Shown piece after piece: positions 57,703 through 64,000 of a stretch of DNA of 64,000 nt. This stretch comes from Nocardioides caeni (GTDB lineage: Bacteria > Actinomycetota > Actinomycetes > Propionibacteriales > Nocardioidaceae). The translations under genes were made by a program, and so were the position numbers. The stretch is taken from assembly GCF_004912195.1 (NCBI RefSeq), contig NZ_STGW01000001.1, forward strand, positions 333,497-397,496. The letters are read 5' to 3'. Positions within the stretch are counted from its first letter, which is position 1, and the number at the start of each line of letters is the position of its first letter. Below the pieces are notes generated by a model, which saw nothing but the letters and a program-made list of their open reading frames with translations, was not told where the DNA came from and did no database searches.

Positions 57703-59772
57703 GTGGCAACCCAGCGTCCGACCTTCGACGGCAACGACTACCGCAAGCGGGTCCTCGCCGCGATCCACCGCCGGGGCGGGCCGGAGAACTCCGACCCGTT
57801 CGAGATCTACGACCTCCCCGTCGACGGGATCGAGCAGTGGTCCGACCACGACGTGGCCGAGCAGGTCGGCGAGGTCTGGGGCTTCTGGCAGCGTCAGCGC
57901 GACCACCCGAAATACGGCACGCTCGCCTCCCAGCTGGTCGAGGGGCACGCCGATCGCAGCAGTGAGGTCCTCGACCGGCAGCGTCGGGAGAGCCTCGCGG
58001 CGTGGGTGCGCTCCCAGCGCGACGCCCGGGACGCGGACCGCTACGGCCTGCTGGACGAGGCGATCTCGCGGCTCGTGCAACGTCACGGCGGCATCCCGCG
58101 CGACAAGATCCCCGGACTGGTCGAGATCGGCGTCCTCGGTGGCCTCACCGAGGACGAGGTCCAGGTCCGGCTGCGGCGCCACCGCTTCGTCGACGTCGCC
58201 GCGGCGCCCGTGCCCGCCGCGCCACGTCCCGGCCCGGTCAGCGACCTGCGCCGCCAGCAGGTCAGGGACCTGCTGGACGAGTTCGGACGGCTCCAGGAGT
58301 GCCCGCCACCGCCGACCCTGCTGGCCCTCCTCGGGCTCGACCCGCACGCCGACGAGGCCGAGATCGCCATGCGCGCCGAGGTCTGGCGTGCGCGCGCCCG
58401 CGAGCTGCCGCCACTGCGGCTCCGGGTCGTCGTCGACGAGCTGATGGTCCATGCCGCCGACCTGCTCGAGTCCGGCCCCATCGTCCGCGACGCCTACCTC
58501 GACGCCGTCGTCGCCGACGTCAGGGACCGGCTCCGCCCGAAGATGCGGGCCGCCGTCCTCGTCGAGGACCGCCTGCTCGCGGAGGACCACGACCACCTCG
58601 TCGAGGAGGCCATCGACCTCGGGCTCGACCTCGACCGCGCCCGGGGCGCCGTCACGGCCCTCGCCGCCGAGCTCGACGTCCCCGTCGAGGCGGGCCACAC
58701 CGTGCCGGCGCCGACGCGGCACACCGAGCCCGACCGGGCCTGGGAGCAGGCCCTGCGGGCGGCGCGGGCAGCCCTGCGCGGCGGCGCGCTCATCGAGGCC
58801 CGCCGCCTGGTCGCCGTCGCCCGGTCCTCGGCCGACTCCTCGGCCGGCACCCCGATCCGCGCCGTCGCCGACGAGGTCGAGGAGGCCCTGCGGGAGGCTG
58901 AGCTGCGCTGGCGAGCAGCGGCGACGGCGCTCGGCGCGCGCCGCTTCAGCGAGGCGCTCGACCACCTCGACCACCTCCACCGCACCGCCAACGACGTCCC
59001 CGGACCGGCCGGTGTCGGGGCCCTGTCCGCCGAGATGACCCGTGCCCGTGACGAGATCGCCGAGGCCGACCGCCACGTCGAGCAGGCCCGCGCGGGCGAC
59101 GACCCCGTGACGGCCCTGCTTGCAGTGATCGAGCGCTGGCCGGCACATCCGAGCGCCCTTGCCGCCCTGGCCACCCACCCGTTGCACCCGCCGGCCCGCG
59201 TGCGTGCGGCCCGCGACGCCTCGGGAGCCGTCGTGGTCGAGTGGGACCCGTCGGCGACCCGTGGGGCGTCGTACAAGGTGAGCAGGGTGGCGCCGGACGG
59301 ATCGCTGCGGGTGGTGGGACGCACCGGCGCGGTGCGGATCGAGGACGGCGGAGCCGCCGGCGGTCCGGTGCCCGACTACGTCGTCGTCGCCGTCCAGCCG
59401 GGGCGTACGTCGGAGGAGGCGCGCAGCTCGGCCCTCGCGCCGACGGCCCCGGCAGCGCCCCCGACGGTCCCCGTCCCGGCCGCTGCACCCGTCCCGGCCG
59501 CCGAGCCTGTCGCCCCGCTCACGCCCGCCACCGACGTCACCGCTGTCCGCCAGCCCGACGGGGGAGTACTGGTGCGCTGGAGCGGCCCCGACGGCGCCCA
59601 GTTCAAGGTGAGCCGCCTGACCGGCGATGGCCGGGCCCAGGTGGTGGGTCGCACCGGGATGCTGAGCATCGAGGACGGCGGTGCGCCCGCGGACGCCGTG
59701 CCCGTCTATGTCGTCGAGACCAACCGGGGCGGCCAGTTCGCCCCCGAGGCCCGCTCCGCTCCGGTGGGATAG
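57703..59772 (+). CDS. Hsp70-linked helical protein with two fibronectin-type domains
   Basis: 689 residues, five bases after the Hsp70 gene. N-terminus (FDGNDYRKRVLAAIHRRGG then DPFEIYDLP, helices, QRDHPKYG, EGHADRSSEVL) resembles a decayed J-domain without HPD. Two related helical modules follow (about 100-175 and 265-330, each LVEEAI/LLDEAI and a DxxxLxxL pattern), then a long helical part (about 340-480), and two tandem fibronectin-III-like domains (about 488-575 and 605-689) with repeated YKVSRVAPDGS-type strands, separated by a Pro/Ala linker. No signal peptide. May be the substrate-targeting partner of the Hsp70; no known family recognised. Confidence 0.75.
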   Translation: MATQRPTFDGNDYRKRVLAAIHRRGGPENSDPFEIYDLPVDGIEQWSDHDVAEQVGEVWGFWQRQRDHPKYGTLASQLVEGHADRSSEVLDRQRRESLAAWVRSQRDARDADRYGLLDEAISRLVQRHGGIPRDKIPGLVEIGVLGGLTEDEVQVRLRRHRFVDVAAAPVPAAPRPGPVSDLRRQQVRDLLDEFGRLQECPPPPTLLALLGLDPHADEAEIAMRAEVWRARARELPPLRLRVVVDELMVHAADLLESGPIVRDAYLDAVVADVRDRLRPKMRAAVLVEDRLLAEDHDHLVEEAIDLGLDLDRARGAVTALAAELDVPVEAGHTVPAPTRHTEPDRAWEQALRAARAALRGGALIEARRLVAVARSSADSSAGTPIRAVADEVEEALREAELRWRAAATALGARRFSEALDHLDHLHRTANDVPGPAGVGALSAEMTRARDEIAEADRHVEQARAGDDPVTALLAVIERWPAHPSALAALATHPLHPPARVRAARDASGAVVVEWDPSATRGASYKVSRVAPDGSLRVVGRTGAVRIEDGGAAGGPVPDYVVVAVQPGRTSEEARSSALAPTAPAAPPTVPVPAAAPVPAAEPVAPLTPATDVTAVRQPDGGVLVRWSGPDGAQFKVSRLTGDGRAQVVGRTGMLSIEDGGAPADAVPVYVVETNRGGQFAPEARSAPVG

Positions 59773-59828
59773 TCCCTGCCCAAAAGCACCGAGATCCGAC
59801 CGATTTCGGTGCTTTTGGGCAGGGACTA
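59770..59828. terminator. 59-base long hairpin after chaperone operon
   Basis: TAGTCCCTGCCCAAAAGCAC plus CGA pairs with its exact complement (23 bp), and six further pairs with one G-U extend the stem to almost 29 bp. The stop codon TAG of the chaperone partner is the first three bases. No T-tract. Acts as terminator or is a mobile inverted repeat. Confidence 0.75.
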
Positions 59829-59894
59829 CCGCACCGGGACGCCTGCAGGTGTCCGCCGAGGACCGTCGGGGGCGGGGTGGCCCGGTCACGCCGA

Positions 59895-59900
59895 TAGTCT
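59895..59900 (+). promoter_or_regulatory. -10 box of hom
   Basis: TAGTCT, 6 bases before the GTG at 59907; leaderless geometry. Confidence 0.5.
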
Positions 59901-59906
59901 TGTCCG

Positions 59907-61214
59907 GTGGTCACTCCATCGCTGAAGGTCGCCGTGCTCGGCTGCGGTTCGGTCGGTTCGCAGGTCGTGCGCCTCCTCGGTGAGCAGGCCGACGACCTCG
60001 CCGCGCGGGTCGGCGCCCCTGTCGAGCTCGCCGGTGTCGCCGTACGACGCCTCGACGCCGCCCGCGAGGTCGACGTCCCTACGGAGCTCCTGACGACGGA
60101 TGCCGCGGCTCTCGTCGCCCGCGACGACATCGATCTCGTCATCGAGGTGATCGGCGGCATCGAGCCGGCCCGTTCGCTCATCCTCGGGGCTCCGGAGGGC
60201 GGCGCCTCGGTCGTCACGGCCAACAAGGCGCTCCTGGCCGAGGACGGCCCCACCCTGTTCGAGGCCGCCGAGAAGGCCGGCCGCGACCTCTACTACGAGG
60301 CCGCCGTCGCCGGCGCCATCCCGATCCTCCGGCCGCTGCGCGAGTCGCTCGCCGGCGACAAGGTCACCCGGGTGCTCGGCATCGTCAACGGGACCACCAA
60401 CTTCATCCTCGACAAGATGGACACCTCCGGCGCCGGCTTCGCCGACGCACTGGAGGAGGCTCAGGCCCTCGGCTACGCCGAGGCCGACCCGACCGCCGAC
60501 GTCGAGGGCTTCGACGCCGCCGCCAAGGCCGCGATCCTCGCCAGCCTCGCCTTCCACTCGCGGGTCACCGCGGCCGACGTCCACCGCGAGGGCATCGCCG
60601 ATGTCACCGCCGGCGACGTCCGCTCCGCCCGCGACATGGGCAGCGTGGTCAAGCTGCTCGCGATCGCCGAGCTGCGGACCGGCGCCGACGGCGAGGAGGC
60701 GGTCAGCGTCCGCGTGCACCCCGCGATGATCCCCAGGTCGCACCCGCTGGCCAGCGTCCGCGAGGCCTACAACGCCGTCTTCGTGGAGTCCGAGGCCGCC
60801 GGCCAGCTGATGTTCTACGGACCCGGTGCCGGCGGCTCGCCGACGGCCAGTGCCGTCCTCGGCGACCTGGTCACGGTGGCTCGCAACCACCGTCAGGGCA
60901 CGCGCGGCATGGGCGAGTCGGCGTACGCCGACCGGGCGGTGCTGCCCATGGGCGAGACCCTGACGCGCTACCACGTCGCGATCGACGTCGCCGACCGTGC
61001 GGGCGTGCTCGCCGCGGTCGCCCAGGCCTTCGCCGAGCACGGGGTGTCAATCCAGACCGTCCGCCAGGAGGGTCGGGGCGACGACGCCCAGCTCGTCGTC
61101 GTGTCCCACGAAGCCACCGACGCCGCGCTGGCCGCGACCGTCGAGCAACTGCGCAACATGGAGATCGTGCGCGAGGTCACCTCGGTGATGCGCGTCGAGG
61201 GGACCGAAGAGTGA
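59907..61214 (+). CDS. hom: homoserine dehydrogenase
   Basis: 435 residues: Rossmann [17 protein letters not shown], catalytic region [52 protein letters not shown] and [23 protein letters not shown] (Glu, Asp and Lys), and a C-terminal ACT domain ([32 protein letters not shown]) for threonine inhibition. Reduces aspartate semialdehyde to homoserine. Coupled to thrC by a four-base overlap. Confidence 0.97.
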   Translation: MVTPSLKVAVLGCGSVGSQVVRLLGEQADDLAARVGAPVELAGVAVRRLDAAREVDVPTELLTTDAAALVARDDIDLVIEVIGGIEPARSLILGAPEGGASVVTANKALLAEDGPTLFEAAEKAGRDLYYEAAVAGAIPILRPLRESLAGDKVTRVLGIVNGTTNFILDKMDTSGAGFADALEEAQALGYAEADPTADVEGFDAAAKAAILASLAFHSRVTAADVHREGIADVTAGDVRSARDMGSVVKLLAIAELRTGADGEEAVSVRVHPAMIPRSHPLASVREAYNAVFVESEAAGQLMFYGPGAGGSPTASAVLGDLVTVARNHRQGTRGMGESAYADRAVLPMGETLTRYHVAIDVADRAGVLAAVAQAFAEHGVSIQTVRQEGRGDDAQLVVVSHEATDAALAATVEQLRNMEIVREVTSVMRVEGTEE

Positions 61215-62284
61215 GTCAGAACAAGGCCAACGGCCAGTGGCGCGGGGTCATCGAGGAATACCGTGAGCTCCTCGACATCCCCCAGGACACCCCGGCCGTC
61301 ACCCTGCGCGAGGGCGGCACTCCGCTGGTCCACTCGGGCTGGCTCTCCGGCCTCACCGGTGCCGAGGTGTGGTTGAAGGTCGAGGGCAACAACCCGACCG
61401 GCTCCTTCAAGGACCGCGGCATGACGACCGCGCTGTCCGTCGCCGTCCACGAGGGCGCGAAGGCCGTCGTGTGCGCCTCGACCGGCAACACCTCCGCCTC
61501 GATGGCGGCCTACGCCGCCAAGGCCGGCGTCACGCCGATCGTGCTGGTGCCCGAGGGCAAGATCTCCGCAGGCAAGATGGCCCAGGCCGTCCTGCACGGC
61601 TCACAGGTGATCCAGGTCCGCGGCAACTTCGACGACTGCCTGCGGATGGCCCGCGAGATGGCCTGGCACTATCCCGTCGCGCTGGTCAACTCGGTCAATC
61701 CGGCTCGTCTGGAGGGTCAGAAGACGGCGGCGTTCGAGATCGTCGACTTCCTCGGCGATGCGCCGGACTACCACCTGCTGCCGGTCGGCAACGCCGGCAA
61801 CATCTCGGCCTACTGGCTGGGCTACACGCAGTACGCCGGCCTCGGCCGGGCCACCAAGCGGCCGGTGATGCGCGGCTTCCAGGCCGAGGGGGCGGCGCCG
61901 CTCGTGACCGGCGAGCCCTTCCCCGACCCCGAGACCGCGGCCACCGCGATCCGGATCGGCAACCCGGCGTCGTGGAAGCTGGCCGAGGCCGCCCGCGACG
62001 AGTCCGGCGGCAGGTTCGCCGCGGTCTCCGACGAGCAGATCCTCGCTGCCCAGAAGCAGCTCGCGGCCCGCGACGGCGTCTTCGTCGAGCCCGCCTCGGC
62101 CGCGGGCATCGCCGGCCTGCTGTCCGAGCTCGCTGCGGGCGTCTCCTACCGCGGCGCCACGGTCGCGATCACGGTGACCGGTCATGGCCTGAAGGACATC
62201 GCGACGGCCCTCGAGGGGCTGGAGCTGCCCGAGGTCGTCGTCGACGCCGACGTGGACGCCGCCGCCCGCGCGGCCGGCCTCTGA
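61211..62284 (+). CDS. thrC: threonine synthase
   Basis: 357 residues, PLP fold II, short bacterial form. PLP Lys in [12 protein letters not shown], phosphate loop [13 protein letters not shown], and [16 protein letters not shown]. Converts O-phosphohomoserine to threonine. GTG start overlaps hom. The only gap to thrB is 13 bases. Confidence 0.97.
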   Translation: MSQNKANGQWRGVIEEYRELLDIPQDTPAVTLREGGTPLVHSGWLSGLTGAEVWLKVEGNNPTGSFKDRGMTTALSVAVHEGAKAVVCASTGNTSASMAAYAAKAGVTPIVLVPEGKISAGKMAQAVLHGSQVIQVRGNFDDCLRMAREMAWHYPVALVNSVNPARLEGQKTAAFEIVDFLGDAPDYHLLPVGNAGNISAYWLGYTQYAGLGRATKRPVMRGFQAEGAAPLVTGEPFPDPETAATAIRIGNPASWKLAEAARDESGGRFAAVSDEQILAAQKQLAARDGVFVEPASAAGIAGLLSELAAGVSYRGATVAITVTGHGLKDIATALEGLELPEVVVDADVDAAARAAGL

Positions 62285-62297
62285 CGGCGCACGGGAC

Positions 62298-63239
62298 ATG
62301 ACGTTCGTGGAGGGCCCGGTCCGGGCCAGCGTTCCTGCCACCTCCGCCAACCTCGGCCCCGGCTTCGACACGCTGGGGCTGGCGCTGGACCTGCGTGACG
62401 AGCTCGAGGCCGAGATCCTGCCCGACGGCCTGGTCGTCGAGGTCACTGGGGAGGGGGCTGGCGCCGTACCCCTCGACGAGCGGCACCTCGTCGTGCGCTC
62501 GATGCGGGCGGCCTTCGACCGCCTCGGCCAGTCGCCGTCCGGCCTGCGCCTGTCGTGCCGCAACGTGATCCCGCATGCGCGGGGCCTGGGCTCCTCGTCC
62601 GCCGCGATCGTGGGAGGCGTCTGGCTCGCGCGCGAGCTGGTCGCCGGTGGCCGCCTCCTGCTGGACGACGCAGGCCTGCTCGACCTGGCCGCCACCATCG
62701 AGGGACATCCCGACAACGTCGCACCGGCACTGCTGGGCGGGTTCGTGATCGCCGGCCGCGATGACGCCGATGGCACCGGCGGCCCGGACGGCGGCTTCTG
62801 GGCGGTCCCGGGGTCGGTCGATCCGCGGGTCAGTGTCGTCGTCTTCGTGCCGCCCACCCCGGTGTCGACCGAGGCGGCGCGTGGCCTGCTGCCGGCTGAG
62901 GTTCCCCATGCCGATGCGGCCGCCAACGCCGGTCGTGCGGCATTGCTGGTGGCCGCCCTGTCCGGGCGCCCGGAGGAGTTGCTCCGCGGCACCGAGGACC
63001 GGCTGCACCAGGCCTATCGCGAGCCCGCGATGCCCGAGAGCCTCGCGCTGGTGTCCGCGCTGCGCGCCGACGGGGTGCCGGCCGTGGTCTCCGGTGCCGG
63101 TCCGACGGTGCTCGCCTTCTCCGACGGCGCCGGTACGACGACCACGACCGCCCTCCTCGACCGCTGCCCCGCGGGGTGGCGGGCCCTGGACCTCGCCGTG
63201 AGCGGCGACGGCGCGCGATCTCCAGGCCTCGAGGCCTGA
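62298..63239 (+). CDS. thrB: homoserine kinase
   Basis: 313 residues, GHMP kinase. ATSANLGPGFDTLGLALDLRDELE at the N-terminus, ATP loop PHARGLGSSSAAIVGGVWLA, and the C-terminal VVSGAGPTVLAF. Makes O-phosphohomoserine for ThrC. Last gene of hom-thrC-thrB, whose order is the same as in mycobacteria. Confidence 0.97.
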   Translation: MTFVEGPVRASVPATSANLGPGFDTLGLALDLRDELEAEILPDGLVVEVTGEGAGAVPLDERHLVVRSMRAAFDRLGQSPSGLRLSCRNVIPHARGLGSSSAAIVGGVWLARELVAGGRLLLDDAGLLDLAATIEGHPDNVAPALLGGFVIAGRDDADGTGGPDGGFWAVPGSVDPRVSVVVFVPPTPVSTEAARGLLPAEVPHADAAANAGRAALLVAALSGRPEELLRGTEDRLHQAYREPAMPESLALVSALRADGVPAVVSGAGPTVLAFSDGAGTTTTTALLDRCPAGWRALDLAVSGDGARSPGLEA

Positions 63240-63436
63240 CCCTCACCCGAAGTGCGCGGTGGTACATTGGAACCGCGCCGGCATCCTCGGCGTTCTCCGG
63301 CGATCGACTGGTCGCCGTCTCCCTCCATGACGGGACCGTCGGGACTCCGCTCGGGTCCGTCATGTCGGGTCAGTCCAACTGCCGCTCCGGCCGGTCCCGG
63401 CCGTGCAGCGCGCGTGTATCCGTGGGAAGGGCTCAC
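63240..63436 (+). promoter_or_regulatory. rho leader with hairpin
   Basis: 197 bases before rho. TACATT at 63263 is a likely -10. At 63326-63364, CATGACGGGACC faces GGTCCGTCATG, an 11-bp stem with one bulge and a 16-base loop, close to a second structured stretch. Such long leaders fit rho autoregulation, where Rho ends its own transcript; that role is inferred. Confidence 0.5.
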
Positions 63437-64000
63437 GTGACCGAAACTCTCGACTCCACCACTGAGGTCGGCGCTGCCGACGCGACCGCCGAGACGGCGC
63501 CGAAGAGCGCCAAGAAGCGCTCGGGTGGACTCAACTCCATGCTGCTGGCCGACCTCAAGGCGATGGCGGGCGGCATGGGCATCCCCGGCGCCGGCAGCAT
63601 GAAGAAGGCAGCGCTGGTCGATGCCATCAAGGCGAGCCAGGCGGGCGGCGGTTCCGCCGCTCCTCGCGCCGAGCGCGCGACGGACCGGGCCGAGCAGCCG
63701 GCGAAGGCCGAGCAGCCCAGCAAGGCCGAGCAGCCCAGCAAGGCCGAGCAGCCGAGCAAGGCCGACGAGTCGGGGAGCGTCGACCAGCCGACGGCCTCCG
63801 ACCAGGCCGACCGGGAGCAGTCGGGCCAGGAGGCTCGCGCCGAGGGTCAGGGCTCGCGCCGCAACCGGACCCGGCAGAAGCAGGGCGGTCAGCAGGGTCA
63901 GCAGGGCGGTCAGCAGGGCGGCCAGCAGGGCAAGCAGGACCAGCCGAAGAAGCAGGACCAGGCCCAGGACCAGCCGGTCAAGCAGGACCAGCCGAAGAAG
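63437..64000 (+). CDS. rho: transcription termination factor Rho, N-terminal part
   Basis: 188 residues before the right edge of the window; the RNA-binding and ATPase domains are beyond it. Residues about 32-70 (LNSMLLADLKAMAGGMGIPGAGSMKKAALVDAIKAS) are the Rho N-terminal helical domain. It is followed by the long, low-complexity, charged insertion characteristic of actinobacterial Rho: four AEQPxK repeats, then Gln/Gly-rich and Asp-Gln-Pro-Lys-rich repeats. Insertions of this kind change RNA binding and promote phase separation in some species. GTG start with GGGAAGGG upstream. Position after thrB supports the call. Confidence 0.92.
   Translation, partial: MTETLDSTTEVGAADATAETAPKSAKKRSGGLNSMLLADLKAMAGGMGIPGAGSMKKAALVDAIKASQAGGGSAAPRAERATDRAEQPAKAEQPSKAEQPSKAEQPSKADESGSVDQPTASDQADREQSGQEARAEGQGSRRNRTRQKQGGQQGQQGGQQGGQQGKQDQPKKQDQAQDQPVKQDQPKK
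63689..63760 (+). repeat. 18-bp tandem repeat in rho
   Basis: Four copies of an 18-base unit (GCCGAGCAGCCCAGCAAG and variants), each encoding AEQPxK. Copies two and three are identical, which points to recent slippage or strong codon conservation. Confidence 0.85.

Noticed and set aside
1..64000. Insertion sequences, prophage or integrative element
   Set aside because: No transposase, integrase or phage genes, and no flanking long terminal repeats were found; accessory regions are small gene groups between core genes.

Overview
The window is 64 kb of very GC-rich chromosomal DNA with dense, short-spaced genes, many GTG starts, many start codons sitting 6-8 bases after a TANNNT -10 box (leaderless mRNAs), and a purely actinobacterial gene set: WhiB1, PdtaS, SigR/RsrA, a SigF/UsfX-type pair, Kgd, bL37, nickel superoxide dismutase with SodX, WS/DGAT acyltransferase, LCP and DUF6104 proteins. 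No rRNA, phage, transposase or CRISPR is visible. The gene content and the dispersed GGTTTCGACAGGCTCAACC-type repeats suggest a Nocardioides-like member of the Propionibacteriales; that placement is inference.

Layout. 0-7.4 kb: an FKBP isomerase, a secreted protein, then a five-gene, translationally coupled neutral-lipid operon (alpha/beta hydrolase, PlsC-type acyltransferase, acyl-CoA synthetase, WS/DGAT, alpha/beta hydrolase) behind a promoter overlapped by a perfect KstR-type operator. 7.4-15.8 kb: CBS protein, HisN-type phosphatase, DUF2231 membrane protein, rsgA-aroA, DoxX, SRAP protein, hydrolase, sigR-rsrA with its own SigR promoter, an SDR and the 24-residue ribosomal protein bL37. 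This follows the order of the Mycobacterium tuberculosis whiB1-pdtaS-sigH-aroA-rsgA neighbourhood, but is interrupted at 15.9-22.8 kb by a 1293-residue beta-helix/Ig surface protein, an FlK-like thioesterase, an IlvG-like TPP enzyme and a DUF2785 protein. 23.2-28.9 kb: pdtaS, whiB1, a sigma/anti-sigma pair, a secreted protein and divergent sodN/sodX.

29-42 kb is metabolic and transport: malic enzyme, MDR dehydrogenase, DHA2 efflux pump, PHA-synthase-like hydrolase, a TetR-controlled ferredoxin-reductase/fatty-acid-desaturase operon (matching paired operators), a decarboxylase-like pair, and a TetR/MMPL divergon with its own tandem operators. 42-51 kb: DUF6104, kgd, lipoprotein, LCP protein, rnhA-purT, an M23 lipoprotein, a membrane protein with a proline-rich stretch, and tRNA-Arg(CCG) directly before argS.

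51-64 kb is the conserved argS-lysA-hom-thrC-thrB-rho block, but between lysA and hom lies a 5.6-kb insertion: SoxR with an excellent SoxR box, two successive target genes that have each lost their middle (oxidoreductase and MFS pump remnants), and a non-canonical chaperone set made of a GrpE-like protein, a lidless Hsp70 and a 689-residue partner with two fibronectin-type domains. That chaperone set is the best candidate in the window for an undescribed system. rho is cut by the right edge.
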